Assembly: GCA_965215845.1 (NCBI GenBank)
Contig: CBDCEL010000003.1
Location: 1,178,001 to 1,242,000, forward strand
DNA from: Aurantibacter_A sp965215845
GTDB lineage: Bacteria; Bacteroidota; Bacteroidia; Flavobacteriales; Flavobacteriaceae
Reading direction: 5' to 3'
DNA length: 64,000 nucleotides
In this document: in pieces, positions 54,032 to 63,544 of the stretch
How positions within the stretch are numbered: the stretch's first letter is position 1
Layout of the letters: each line of letters starts with the position of its first letter
Position numbers and translations under genes: made by a program
The notes under the pieces: model-generated
Told to the model about the DNA's origin: nothing
Database searches by the model: none
The model's input: only the letters and a program-made list of their open reading frames with translations

Positions 54032-54873
54032 AATTTTCTTTGCGCTTTGATATAGGTTGAAATTTCACCTACAGGGGCGGTCCATATTTTATGCTTAGGG
54101 TCGGCAAGGTAGGGCAACAACTTTTCCAACATTTCGGTCTCGGTGGTTTGCCGATTTTTCTCCCCGATTTCATGACCGCCAAGAATAAGCCATAAGCCAT
54201 GCTTTCGGGCATTTTCGACTAGCTCGATTATCTCATCAAAGGTTTTGCCGTCCATTTCCAAACCCGTTAATCGTGACATATCACAAAAGGCAGGATCATT
54301 GGCGGCTTCGTCGAGCCAGGTTCTTCCGGAAGAAAATTGTTTGGCGACCAAAGGCACATAACTTTTGGTATGCTCTCCCCGCCCGACGAAAGTCTGCCCA
54401 CACGGATAGGCAAATGCCGTTGGAACCACTCCTAGCAGTTTGTTGATTTCTCCATTGGCTTTCTCCAACTCCCTCGCCATCTGAGGTAAGGAATAATCTT
54501 CAAGGGCCTTGTCCCTGGCCCACAGAAAGTTTCCCGAACAAGGGTGTACGAGGGAATGATTTCCTATTTCGTGACCATTCGCTAAGGCGGTCTTCCAACC
54601 TTGTAATTCTTCCTCGACAGCCGAAGGAACGACATAGAAGGTCGCTTTGATACCATATTTATCCAGTAAGGGGGTTCCAACGGTTACTTGGCTGTTGCGG
54701 GCATCGTCCCAAGTGAGGCTCAGGGCCATCGAATTTCCGTCCGGCCATTGAAAAGAGCCAGATTCTTGCCCCCAGCAGACGGTCGTCCAAAATACAACCA
54801 GGAGGACCATCGAGCATATAAAGCGATTGTTTCCGGCCCCACGCGAAACGACTTCTTCCTGTATTGCCACCAT
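54028..54873 (-). CDS. Polysaccharide deacetylase (NodB homology), secreted
   Basis: 281 residues; signal-like N-terminus (FICSMVLLVVFWTTVCWGQ). NodB motif 1 LSLTWDDARNS (catalytic Asp pair), motif 2 HEIGNHSLVHP (His ligands) and RTWLDEA plus LILGGHEIG (later motifs). Removes N- or O-acetyl groups from a glycan. Leads the operon with the heme CxxCH and MoaF-like genes, suggesting joint processing of a carbohydrate. Confidence 0.9.
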   Translation of the reverse strand: MVAIQEEVVSRGAGNNRFICSMVLLVVFWTTVCWGQESGSFQWPDGNSMALSLTWDDARNSQVTVGTPLLDKYGIKATFYVVPSAVEEELQGWKTALANGHEIGNHSLVHPCSGNFLWARDKALEDYSLPQMARELEKANGEINKLLGVVPTAFAYPCGQTFVGRGEHTKSYVPLVAKQFSSGRTWLDEAANDPAFCDMSRLTGLEMDGKTFDEIIELVENARKHGLWLILGGHEIGEKNRQTTETEMLEKLLPYLADPKHKIWTAPVGEISTYIKAQRKL

Positions 54874-55029
54874 ATTCTTTTTTTGAAACTACACACGACT
54901 TCGATTACCAAGAATCGGTCGGGGTAGCAGGACCGTACTAATATAAATCAATATCTCGATGAAAGCCAATCTAAATCAAGACAGGTTGGTCTTCGGTAAA
55001 AAGCCCTAAATCGTATGACTTTATTACAT

Positions 55030-55089
55030 TAAAAAAGCTTGTCCGCCATGTCGATAACCATCGTCTGGCGAACAAGCTTCCTCAAAATG
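55030..55089 (-). terminator. Terminator of ssb
   Basis: On the minus strand a 14-bp stem AAGCTTGTTCGCCA / TGGCGGACAAGCTT with one mismatch is followed by TTTTTT (55030-55036), just after the ssb stop. Confidence 0.8.
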
Positions 55090-55098
55090 TGTGAAAGG

Positions 55099-55431
55099 TT
55101 ATTTCCCCAACATCAAAAGTTCATTGCATCTTATTTCGGTGAAATAGCGTTTCTCGCCTTCTTTGGTCTCATAGGACCGATGGGTCAGTTTGCCTTCAAC
55201 GGCCACCTGTTTTCCCTTGGTCAAAAAGTTTTCGACGACTTCGGCCAGCTTGCCCCAGGCCACGATATTGTGCCATTGGGTCTCCTCGACTTTTTCGCCC
55301 TGCGCGTTTCGAAACGAGTCGCTGGTAGCGATTGAAAATTTTGCAAGTTTGCTGCCATTTTCAAGATTTACGATTTCGGGATCTTGTCCCAAGTTTCCAA
55401 TCAACTGTACTTTGTTTTTAAGTGCGTTCAT
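55099..55431 (-). CDS. Single-stranded DNA-binding protein, short form
   Basis: 110 residues, a complete OB-fold (MNALKNKVQLIGNLGQDPEI, KLAKFSIATSD, WHNIVAWGKLAEV). It stops at RCNELLMLGK and lacks the usual acidic C-terminal tail that binds partner proteins, so it is probably a secondary SSB. A TATGTTTG -7 box lies at 55488-55495 and a strong terminator follows. Confidence 0.92.
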   Translation of the reverse strand: MNALKNKVQLIGNLGQDPEIVNLENGSKLAKFSIATSDSFRNAQGEKVEETQWHNIVAWGKLAEVVENFLTKGKQVAVEGKLTHRSYETKEGEKRYFTEIRCNELLMLGK

Positions 55432-55487
55432 AATAAATCATTTTAGATAAACAGTTAATACTATCAAGCCTCCTTGACTTGACGAAG

Positions 55488-55495
55488 CAAACATA
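55488..55495 (-). promoter_or_regulatory. -7 box of ssb
   Basis: On the minus strand TATGTTTG fits TAnnTTTG, 56 nt before the ssb ATG. Confidence 0.4.
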
Positions 55496-55640
55496 GAACG
55501 CCGCGGATCTTCTACTCGGTTCGGAAATAATTACTTTCGTTTGTAAACGTTTGTTTTCGTTTAAAAATGTTTATATTATTGATTATCAAAAGTTTAATTA
55601 AATTTTCCATTGGTCTTATTTTCAGTCTAAATTAAATGAC

Positions 55641-55664
55641 CACGGACGGCAAAAACCGTCCGTG
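55641..55664. terminator. Hairpin after the cadherin-like gene
   Basis: CACGGACGG / CCGTCCGTG stem with a 6-nt loop, flanked by short T-rich stretches on both strands. It lies just past the 55688 gene's stop on the minus strand. Confidence 0.65.
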
Positions 55665-55687
55665 ATCTTTGTTTCTGGATTAAGGAT

Positions 55688-57415
55688 TTAAAAAGTTCTT
55701 ACGGCACGTACAAGAGCCCCTGAGTTATTTTTACCAGCTGAAAAATCTACAAGAGTACCTCCATTATTTGATACAACCCTAGCAGTATCCATAGTCATCT
55801 CGGTAGAACTCCAGTGATACAATCCGGTGAACGCCGCCCCTCCATTTGCTTGTGATGTTGCACTTATTATTGCCAAATTATTACCAATCTCATGTAGTTC
55901 GAATAAAGAAGGTAAATACCAATCCGAATAACCACCGGTGGTCAGATTCTCGCACAATGATGCAGCATAAACGTTACTCGTTCCATGGCTATTTAAGATT
56001 GCTGTTGTGTTTGCCTGCCCTGTTCCAATAGCTGTTCCGGTAGCTCCCGTAACCATGTTGGCACCAACACTCCAGGTTATTCCGGAAGGAGCATTTGGAT
56101 TAGCGATGTCATCGATATCACATACCAATCCGCCTCCATTTCCATCAAGCCAAAAAATGACTCCTCCATACTTAAATTCTCCAATCTCGTTCATATCATT
56201 AAGATTCACAAGTGCATTTGCGGAATCGGTCGACACGGCATTTTCTACTGTAATCGTCGCTAGCATGTTGGGATTGGATTCGAAATCAAATAAGGTTTCA
56301 TTGGCAACCGATAGTTCCCCAGTATTGGAATTTATGTTAAAGGCACCCGCAGGGTTTTGAAATGATATGGCATAGGTTACGCTTCCGTTACTACTTGCTG
56401 GAACGGTACCGACGATAGCGCCGTTTGAAGGATTTTCATCGATATTCAAAGTCACTTGTTGAACCGTTACTTCATCTACATCGTTAAGGTTGATGGTGGC
56501 AATTGCCATAGTAGTATCTGCAACGTCTTCAACTGTAATGTCCGCAGTAATTACCGGATTTGTTTCAAAATCAAATAAGTTAGGGTCCACTACCGTTAAT
56601 TCTCCGGTACTGGCGTTTATGTTCAAGGCTGCTGCCGGCGTCTGGGAAGATATACTAAAGCTTGGATTTCCACCGCCATTTACCTGTATAGAGCCCACAA
56701 CCTGCCCATCGGTTGGGTTTTCATCTATTGCAACTGTCAAATCATCGGCATTTATTTCAATTAGGTTATTAATATTAATGGTGAACGTGGCCGTATTTTC
56801 CGCGCCTGCAACTACAACAGTTCCAGTAATCGTAGGATTCGTCTCAAAATCGAACAAGGTGGCATCAGCAACCGTTAATTCGCCGGAAGAGCCATCTATA
56901 CTTAGCGCACCTGCAGGTGTTTGCGATTCTATGCTGAAAGTAAAAGGTCCGTTTCCATCGGCTTGAACCATACCTACAATTTGTCCACTCGTTGGGTTTT
57001 CATCTATGGTCGCGGTCAAATCCTGCACGCCAATTTCATTCAGGTCGGTAAGGCTTATGGTAACTGTGGCGGTTTCAGAATTTCCTGAATTGCCAACTGT
57101 GATATTCGCAGTGATTTCAGGATTTGTTTCAAAGTCAAATAAACTGGCATTGGCAACTGTTAATTCTCCGGTATTTGCATTTACGCTTAAGGCTCCTGCC
57201 GGTGTTTGAGAGGTTATGTTGAAACTTAAGGTACCTTCGCCATCTGCCTGAACCGTACCCACAGATTGTCCACTGGTCGGGTTTTCATCAATGGTTATGG
57301 TAAAATCTTGAAGGGTTATTTCATAAGTATTTGTTTCATCATCGTTATTACAACTTGTTGCTGTCAGTGATAAGGCTATGGCAAATAGGTTGATTAATTT
57401 AAGTCGTTTTTTCAT
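55688..57415 (-). CDS. Lipoprotein with four cadherin-like repeats and a DUF1566-like C-terminus
   Basis: 575 residues. Lipobox SLTATSC22. Four repeats of 93-97 residues at about 31-127, 128-220, 221-315 and 316-410, each with IDENP, SQTPAGAL-like and GELTVA...LFDFETNP blocks: cadherin-type extracellular repeats. Residues 411-575 (GGVIFWLDGNGGGLVCDI, YSDWYLPSLFELHEI, YHWSSTE) match the DUF1566/Lcl domain, which in legionellae binds glycosaminoglycans. Probably a surface adhesin. Upstream and on the same strand are a small membrane protein and the LytTR system. Confidence 0.9.
   Translation of the reverse strand: MKKRLKLINLFAIALSLTATSCNNDDETNTYEITLQDFTITIDENPTSGQSVGTVQADGEGTLSFNITSQTPAGALSVNANTGELTVANASLFDFETNPEITANITVGNSGNSETATVTISLTDLNEIGVQDLTATIDENPTSGQIVGMVQADGNGPFTFSIESQTPAGALSIDGSSGELTVADATLFDFETNPTITGTVVVAGAENTATFTININNLIEINADDLTVAIDENPTDGQVVGSIQVNGGGNPSFSISSQTPAAALNINASTGELTVVDPNLFDFETNPVITADITVEDVADTTMAIATINLNDVDEVTVQQVTLNIDENPSNGAIVGTVPASSNGSVTYAISFQNPAGAFNINSNTGELSVANETLFDFESNPNMLATITVENAVSTDSANALVNLNDMNEIGEFKYGGVIFWLDGNGGGLVCDIDDIANPNAPSGITWSVGANMVTGATGTAIGTGQANTTAILNSHGTSNVYAASLCENLTTGGYSDWYLPSLFELHEIGNNLAIISATSQANGGAAFTGLYHWSSTEMTMDTARVVSNNGGTLVDFSAGKNNSGALVRAVRTF
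56186..57325 (-). repeat. Four tandem cadherin-like coding repeats of about 280-290 bp
   Basis: The DNA of the four repeats keeps recognisable similarity, e.g. the codons for TGELTV and FDFETNP. This makes the region prone to copy-number change or assembly collapse. Confidence 0.8.
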
Positions 57416-57455
57416 GATATTAAGTTTTTAGAATTATTATAAGGTTTGATTTGAT

Positions 57456-57671
57456 TTATACTTTGTCTTTAGTTCTACCATAAAGGAAGAACAATGCCCC
57501 ATCAGTAACGATCAATAGAATTCCAATAATCCACCCTGTGCTATTGCCCCAGGTATCTACCCAAGTCAATAGCCTAATGTCGTGGTTGAAAATCGCAAGA
57601 AGAGCTGAAATGATACCCATTGCTCCAATGAGCAGTCCGGCTTTACCTAGTTTTGTTTTGATATCGTCCAT
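57456..57671 (-). CDS. Small two-helix membrane protein of unknown function
   Basis: 71 residues: MDDIKTKLGKAGLLIGAMG begins a helix (GLLIGAMGIISALLAIF), then a short charged turn with HDIRLLTWVDTWG and a second helix (WIIGILLIVTDGALFFLYG). No recognised domain. Lies between the LytTR regulator and the cadherin-like gene on the same strand. Confidence 0.7.
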   Translation of the reverse strand: MDDIKTKLGKAGLLIGAMGIISALLAIFNHDIRLLTWVDTWGNSTGWIIGILLIVTDGALFFLYGRTKDKV

Positions 57672-57830
57672 GTTTTTTTGTTTCTAGAACGAAGGATCAA
57701 AGGAACCTAGTACGGTCAGATACGGCGGGTTTATTTAGGGGTGTTTGGAACCCAAAAGCGTAAAACTTCGAGAAATATCCGCAAATGGAAAATCGGAAGA
57801 AATCAACGGTAAATACAAGAAAAACAATCT

Positions 57831-58568
57831 TTAATTGCCACTCTTGCCCAAAAAGGTGGAAACAAATTGGTCTTTTTTACGGGAAGAAACGGGAATCTTT
57901 GTTCCGTTTTGCAAATGAATCACCCCAGACTTTTCATATTTATCTATGTACTTTAGGTTGACCATAAAAGATTGATGTGGTCTTGTAAAAGCATTTTTTA
58001 GAAGTTGTGCTTCAAACTCTTTTAACGATTTTGATGCAAGATACTTTTTGCCGTTATCTAAATAAAAGGTGGTATACCCTTTGTCTGATTCACAATATAA
58101 CAACTGCTTCAAGTCTATTACTTGAAAGGAATCCTGTAGTGATAATATCAAGTTGTCATCATCATTGTCATAGACCTGCCTAGTCGTTTTCAGTTGTTGT
58201 TTTTGTACCTCTAAAGGTATGCGGCGTACTTTCTCCAAAGCTGTCTTTAGTTCATCGACATCTACTGGTTTCATTAGGTAGTCCACCGCACCGGCCTTTA
58301 AGGCTTTAAGGGCATACTCTTCATAGGCGGTAATAAATATTACTTTGAAGGTGAGATTTTCTGTTTGTTCCAGAAAATCAAAGGCGGTACCGTCGATAAG
58401 GTTGATATCCAAAAAGATCAATTCCGGCTTACAGGCATTGGCCACGACCACTGCATCGGCCACCGTACCACACTCCCCTACCACTTGAATGGCCGAGTCG
58501 GTCAACTCCAACAGGCGGAGCAAGCCTTTTCTAATGTGTTCTTTATCCTCTACCAATAATGCCTTCAT
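57831..58568 (-). CDS. LytTR family response regulator
   Basis: 245 residues. Receiver domain with D54 in PELIFLDINLIDG and the conserved Lys in YLMKPVDVDEL, then a LytTR DNA-binding domain (about 145-245; LYCESDKGYTTFYLDNGKKY, RPHQSFMVNLKYIDKYEKSG). Overlaps its sensor kinase gene by 4 nt. Probably controls nearby surface genes. Confidence 0.94.
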   Translation of the reverse strand: MKALLVEDKEHIRKGLLRLLELTDSAIQVVGECGTVADAVVVANACKPELIFLDINLIDGTAFDFLEQTENLTFKVIFITAYEEYALKALKAGAVDYLMKPVDVDELKTALEKVRRIPLEVQKQQLKTTRQVYDNDDDNLILSLQDSFQVIDLKQLLYCESDKGYTTFYLDNGKKYLASKSLKEFEAQLLKNAFTRPHQSFMVNLKYIDKYEKSGVIHLQNGTKIPVSSRKKDQFVSTFLGKSGN

Positions 58569-60793
58569 GCCGAAATCGCTTCAATCTTATACGGAATTAC
58601 CAATGTAACCAAAGTGCCCTGTTCACCAAAAATTGCCCTGTTCTGAATATTGACCGAACTGGGCATACCGAATTCTTTGGCCAATATTTCCAAGCGTTCC
58701 GAGGTAATCGTGGTGGCAAGGGAATTTTTATTCTTTTTGATTTTCGGTCGATCTTTTTGAATGCCCCTTCCGTTATCTGCAATGGTGCAGGTCAGTTTTT
58801 TATCCTTGAAGGTAATTTGAACGTCTATTTTCTTCTCCTTGTCCCGAACATCGAATGCGTGTTCCACACTGTTTTCCACAAAGGGCTGAACGAGCATGGG
58901 CGGTATCTTTAAATTGACACCCGCCAAGCCCGGATCTATGTCTGGCCTATAGTCAAAGGGAGGGGAGGCATCCATATTTTGAAGCGCTATATAGCTGTCG
59001 ATGGCCGAAAGCTCTTCGGAAAGGGGAACCATCTTGTGCCGGGAATTCTCCAAAGTAGTCCGCAATAGTTTTGAAAATTTGGACAGATACGAAATCGATT
59101 TACTTTCTTCCTTATTCAATATCATACCTTGCAAGACCGAAAGCGAATTAAACATAAAATGAGGGGTCATCTGGGAGCGCAGAAGTTTTTGTTCTGTCAA
59201 AATAATCTGATTTTTGGCCTTGATATTCTTATACTTTTGTGAGAAAAAGGTAAAGCCCAACAAAATAGAGACCAAAAGAAATCCTATGATGGCCCATAAA
59301 TATTTTTGCTTGGATGCTGCCAGGTCCTGCGAGGTGGTCAATACGGTCTTGGAGAGTTTTAGCTCACGGATACTGGCGGAGTCGAGCGCTTGCTTGTATT
59401 TGTAATCATACGCTAACTGGGTGATTTTTTCAACATTTTCCTTATTGAATAGACTATCGCTTAAAATTTTGAATTGTTCGTGGCTAATAAACGCATTTCT
59501 AAAATCCCCCATATTTCTATAAATATCCGACAGAAGCCCATTGGCTTCAACTTGATAATCGATCATTCCGTATTTGCTGGATATTTCCTTGCTTTTCAGG
59601 GCATTGGCCAAAGCCTTATCATTTCTTTTCTGGTTTGCATAAACCCTTGCCAGCCCAATAAATGAAGCACACAAACCAAGGTTATTGTCAATACTTAGAT
59701 TTATCGTTTTTGCCCGGTCAAAATTTTGTAAGGCTTGTTTAAGCTTTCCTTGCCCCAGGAAAACATTTCCCATATTGTTCAAAGCAAAGGCCTCTCCGGA
59801 CTCATAATTGATTTCTTTACATATTTCAAGTACTTCCTTTAAATAATTATGGGCCGCTTTATAATCTTTCTTCTTGCTATACACCACACCTAAATTAATC
59901 AATATGTCCGCGGTAGTTTTTTTATCACCATACTTCTTTTGCATGTGCAGGGCCTTTTCATAATGTGTTATGGCCTGGTCATAATTCCGCATGTTTTGAT
60001 AAATAATGCCCTTATTGTTTATTGTAACGGCAATCCCCATGGTATCTCCATGTTTTTCTTCCAGAGCAAGTGATTCGTTATGGTATTCCATGGCCATCGG
60101 ATAATTCCCTTGAAAGCCATAAACAACAGCAATATTGCCAAGATTTTTGGCTATTTGTTTCTCATCGTTTATCTCCTTGTCAATCTCCAAGGCTTTTTTA
60201 AAGTAAGATATGGTTTCGGTATAGTTGCCCAATTCGATGTAGGCCTTTCCTATATTGCCCAAGTTGGCCGAAGTAGTTGCTTTATCGCCCAGCTCTTGAT
60301 TGATTTCCATGGATTTTTGATGATATTCAATGGCTCGTCTGTGGTCTTCTTGGTCATAGAAGAGCATTCCCAAGGCGGTATAGCATTCAGACACGCCTTC
60401 AATGAACCGTATCTCTTTACACAATTGAAGGGCTTCGTTAAGATATTGGTACCCCTCATCGAATCTTGATCGTATTCTGTGGGCGTTTCCCTTTATGAGC
60501 AAACTTTCTGACAATCCTTTTTTGAAATTCAGTGTCTTGGCAATGGTTTCAGCTTCATCAAGGTAGGCCAAAGCTTTATCCGTATTTTGTTTGTAAAGCG
60601 CATAGGCCAAATCGTTGAATAGGTTGACCCTTGTAGTGTCATTCGCCGTATGGAGCAATAGTTCAGTTTTTAGGCTATCTATGTTATTGTTTTGGGCCTT
60701 TATACTTTCCATAAAAAATAGAACACAGCAGAGCGCCCACCAATTTTTGGTTATAAATTTCATGAAGGGTCGAAGCTGTTTCATAAAAAACAC
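58565..60793 (-). CDS. TPR-containing sensor histidine kinase (LytS-type)
   Basis: 742 residues. Signal (ALCCVLFFMESIKAQ), about ten tetratricopeptide repeats (residues about 45-460) in the periplasm, a transmembrane helix near 500 (YLWAIIGFLLVSILLGFTFF), then a His_kinase domain with the phospho-His in MTPHFMFNSLSVLQGM and ATP-binding VQPFVENSVEHAF and IADNGRGI. The TPR array probably senses a periplasmic protein or peptide. Signals to the overlapping LytTR regulator. Confidence 0.94.
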   Translation of the reverse strand: MFFMKQLRPFMKFITKNWWALCCVLFFMESIKAQNNNIDSLKTELLLHTANDTTRVNLFNDLAYALYKQNTDKALAYLDEAETIAKTLNFKKGLSESLLIKGNAHRIRSRFDEGYQYLNEALQLCKEIRFIEGVSECYTALGMLFYDQEDHRRAIEYHQKSMEINQELGDKATTSANLGNIGKAYIELGNYTETISYFKKALEIDKEINDEKQIAKNLGNIAVVYGFQGNYPMAMEYHNESLALEEKHGDTMGIAVTINNKGIIYQNMRNYDQAITHYEKALHMQKKYGDKKTTADILINLGVVYSKKKDYKAAHNYLKEVLEICKEINYESGEAFALNNMGNVFLGQGKLKQALQNFDRAKTINLSIDNNLGLCASFIGLARVYANQKRNDKALANALKSKEISSKYGMIDYQVEANGLLSDIYRNMGDFRNAFISHEQFKILSDSLFNKENVEKITQLAYDYKYKQALDSASIRELKLSKTVLTTSQDLAASKQKYLWAIIGFLLVSILLGFTFFSQKYKNIKAKNQIILTEQKLLRSQMTPHFMFNSLSVLQGMILNKEESKSISYLSKFSKLLRTTLENSRHKMVPLSEELSAIDSYIALQNMDASPPFDYRPDIDPGLAGVNLKIPPMLVQPFVENSVEHAFDVRDKEKKIDVQITFKDKKLTCTIADNGRGIQKDRPKIKKNKNSLATTITSERLEILAKEFGMPSSVNIQNRAIFGEQGTLVTLVIPYKIEAISA

Positions 60794-61030
60794 ACGGCTA
60801 AAATACCTTTCTCACTAAGGAGGCCACCTCCCTATTCGATACAAGGTTGTTCAAAAAAAGGGATTTTCAAAGTCGATGATGTGGCATACATCGGAATTTT
60901 TGAGGATAAAATGCCATTTTGACCATAGATATACAACGAATATTGACTCGTAACCAGCGTATATTTATTTCAAATGGTGAAATATATATTTTTAAGTTTT
61001 TTGGGTAGGATGCAGGGGTTTCAGGATATA
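60794..61030. other. Gene-free spacer between the sensor kinase and the small-gene cluster
   Basis: No supported ORF. Contains a GGAGG/CCTCC stem near 60819-60832 and an AT-rich imperfect palindrome near 60958-60990 (ATATATTTC / GAAATAAATAT). Confidence 0.4.
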
Positions 61031-61051
61031 TCCTTTATCTAAACTTGGAAT

Positions 61052-61339
61052 TTACATGGTTCTATGTTGTTGACGTCTGTCTTTTAGAAATTTGATTGTT
61101 TTATAAACGATAATTCCAACAACTATTAGGTTGATTACATGCCAGATATTCAGTCCGATATATGTGATTTTTTCCGAAGTCGTCATACTTTCTAAGCTCC
61201 AATATGGACCTTCACTTTCGTCATAGAAATCATCATAATTCATTAAAAGAAGTCCCAAAAAAATATAAACGGCTAAATCAACTACAATTAATCCGACTGC
61301 AATGAAAATGTTATTGACACTAAATGGTTTTTTACCCAT
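61052..61339 (-). CDS. Small membrane protein, unknown
   Basis: 95 residues with two or three helices (NNIFIAVGLIVVDLAVYIFLG, NIWHVINLIVVGIIVYKTI) and a basic C-terminal tail KFLKDRRQQHRT. No domain recognised. Fourth gene of the spacer-motif array, all on one strand. Confidence 0.6.
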   Translation of the reverse strand: MGKKPFSVNNIFIAVGLIVVDLAVYIFLGLLLMNYDDFYDESEGPYWSLESMTTSEKITYIGLNIWHVINLIVVGIIVYKTIKFLKDRRQQHRTM

Positions 61340-61397
61340 GAAGATGACCTTCTAACAATCGTTTTTTTAGACTTTTAAACATTGACTACAGCCTAAA

Positions 61398-62462
61398 TTA
61401 ATTTTTATGTTCTTTAAGAAGCTTTAGAATATCAACGGCCTCATGAATAACGGCTACTTGTCTTATTGATAATCCTTCAGATTTAAATGGTACTAAGTCG
61501 ATCTTTGCCTTTTCAGAAGTTAGTGTATATGTTTCTTCACCACCTCCATAGCTCTTGGCCGTATGTCTTTGTTCGTATAATCTAACTTCAACACTCCCGA
61601 AGTTCCTAAATTTGTAGCGCTCCGGGTCGGCTCCATTACTTAACAATAAATTGATGACCCTTATGTAAGATTCCCTGGGAACCTTGGAGGAGCGCAGGGA
61701 TTTATTCTGAAAATTGCCATAGGCGTCGTAACTAGCATCAAAGTAGGTGTTTAACGCCCCCCAGACAGCATGCATTAAGGCCCGTGATTTTGACTCTTTG
61801 CTTTCGTTCTTCACCAATAGGCGAACCTTTTCCAGTTCAGCTTTTCTTACGGCCCTAATAAATTTATGCTTTTCAAATTCAATAAGAAGCTCATTGGCAG
61901 TTTTCTCGAAGCGCGACTTCGGATATGCCTTCAAAAAGCCCTCAACAGAAGCCTTTGTATCTTTTTCCAAGGCAGAAAAAAAGTCCAATAATTCAATCCT
62001 TGTATAAGCTTCGTCATTCCATTCAGAATCTGGATACTCTTCTATAAAACTGCTTAATTGTCTTCTATGATCCGCGCGCTCCACAGAGTATTTACTGAAC
62101 CGTTCTAATTTCTTTTTATATATTTCGTTATATAAATTCCATGTCAACTCTTCTCGTTTAGCAATTATTCGATTATTGTATTTGCTTTCTTTGCACTTCT
62201 CGTGGAAATAAGAAATATCGGAAAAATCCAATTCGTAGTCAGGTTCCAATAATTCAGCTCCTCTCTCATCACAAAGTTCTAACTTATTTGACCTTGCTTT
62301 TTCAGTTAGCTTGTGGTTAGGAAATCGATAAATAAAGTTGGCATAAGAATCAATTGTGTTTTTTCTTTTGGCGTCCGCAAATTCCCTTCTTTGTCCAAAA
62401 CTTGATATCACGGCAAAAAATGATAAAATCGCTGAAATTCCATATTTTAATACCTTATTCAT
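61398..62462 (-). CDS. Secreted hypothetical protein with helical repeats
   Basis: 354 residues. Signal peptide (YGISAILSFFAVISSFGQ). Helical repeats with SYANFIYRFPNHKLTEKA and SSFIEEYPDSEWNDEAYTRI resemble TPR-like or Sel1-like units; near the end VINLLLSNGADPERYKF looks like an ankyrin-type loop. No family named. Gene 3 of the array. Confidence 0.65.
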   Translation of the reverse strand: MNKVLKYGISAILSFFAVISSFGQRREFADAKRKNTIDSYANFIYRFPNHKLTEKARSNKLELCDERGAELLEPDYELDFSDISYFHEKCKESKYNNRIIAKREELTWNLYNEIYKKKLERFSKYSVERADHRRQLSSFIEEYPDSEWNDEAYTRIELLDFFSALEKDTKASVEGFLKAYPKSRFEKTANELLIEFEKHKFIRAVRKAELEKVRLLVKNESKESKSRALMHAVWGALNTYFDASYDAYGNFQNKSLRSSKVPRESYIRVINLLLSNGADPERYKFRNFGSVEVRLYEQRHTAKSYGGGEETYTLTSEKAKIDLVPFKSEGLSIRQVAVIHEAVDILKLLKEHKN

Positions 62463-62486
62463 TCTTTTTCTGAACTTTTAATATTA

Positions 62487-62921
62487 TCACGATAATTCGA
62501 GTTTGATTTTTAAAAAATTTAATATGGCAATTGCGATGAAAAACAATCCAATTGCTATAAATCCCCAGGGCAGAAAATTTCGGAAGAGCTTTGTATTTGC
62601 TACTACCTTATACTCGCCATCCTCAAATAAATAAAATATTTCAACAGTATCTCTCTTGAATTTCCTATCTGAAGCATGGTCTAACTTATGGACGACAGAA
62701 TTTCCTTTTCTATCCCTGAATTCAATAACAGCATAATAATATGTAGTGCTATAACTATCTGTGTCCTTGCTAACCTCAGGTTCGTAATCAACTATTTTTG
62801 CTTTTGTACGAGCTCCGTTTTTAGCTATTCTTCTGAAGTTGGTATAAAAATAGATGCCGACAACTGTAAAAATCAATCCTAGACCAGAAAACAGTAATTG
62901 ACTAATAGTTATGCTATCCAT
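62487..62921 (-). CDS. DUF3592 domain membrane protein
   Basis: 144 residues. N-terminal helix (LLFSGLGLIFTVVGIYFYTN), a beta-rich domain (AKIVDYEPEVSKDTDSYSTT, AVIEFRDRKGNSVVHKLD), then a C-terminal helix (FIAIGLFFIAIAILNFL): the DUF3592 layout. Such proteins often occur in clusters of unknown small genes. Gene 2 of the array. Confidence 0.7.
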   Translation of the reverse strand: MDSITISQLLFSGLGLIFTVVGIYFYTNFRRIAKNGARTKAKIVDYEPEVSKDTDSYSTTYYYAVIEFRDRKGNSVVHKLDHASDRKFKRDTVEIFYLFEDGEYKVVANTKLFRNFLPWGFIAIGLFFIAIAILNFLKIKLELS

Positions 62922-62977
62922 TCTTAATCTTACTTAGTAGGCATTACTGGTACATATTATCCTTTTTTTGAACTTTG

Positions 62978-63544
62978 CTATAAGCTATCTTTGCGAGCAG
63001 TGTATATTTCAATTGCCTTTAAATAATTCCTTGAGCCATTCATTGACATATCATTTATAAAACCATCTAGTTCGGGATGATTATCTTTTATCCAATTGAC
63101 CAAAGAATCCCTTTCCTTGCTCCAAATGTTCCAATTAACATCAATGGACTCCAATTCTTCAAGTTTTGAGATTTTCCCGGAAGTAAAGGAAACCTCGACC
63201 TTAAACACCAAGGGATTGTTCTTCAAAAACTCGTTGCGTACATTATCTTGGGCCACGGTGACATGAACGTAATCGCCCCTTTCCTCAAGTTCCATTATCC
63301 GATATCTTGACCTAAATATGGAATCCCATTTAAAAAATTCATAAAAACTTCTATGGGTATAAGGCGTGACATAATCCCCAGAGCTAACTGTAATGGTGTC
63401 ATTTATCAATGTCCTGATTTTATTGTAATCCCCTGAATCAAAAGCATCGTAATATCTGATGACCTTCTTCTGATGAGTCAATTTATGGTCGTCGCATCCC
63501 ATTGTTAAAACCAAGAGAAATAGTATTAGAAGCTTATTTTTCAT
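62978..63544 (-). CDS. Lipoprotein, unknown
   Basis: Start set at 63544 (MKNKLLILFLLVLTMGCDDH), a lipoprotein signal; a longer frame reaching 63661 shows no signal peptide and is rejected. 188 residues with RYYDAFDSGDYNKIRTLIND and an NTF2/SnoaL-like feel (HVTVAQDNVRNEFLKNNPLV), but no firm match. Gene 1 of the array. Confidence 0.65.
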   Translation of the reverse strand: MKNKLLILFLLVLTMGCDDHKLTHQKKVIRYYDAFDSGDYNKIRTLINDTITVSSGDYVTPYTHRSFYEFFKWDSIFRSRYRIMELEERGDYVHVTVAQDNVRNEFLKNNPLVFKVEVSFTSGKISKLEELESIDVNWNIWSKERDSLVNWIKDNHPELDGFINDMSMNGSRNYLKAIEIYTARKDSL

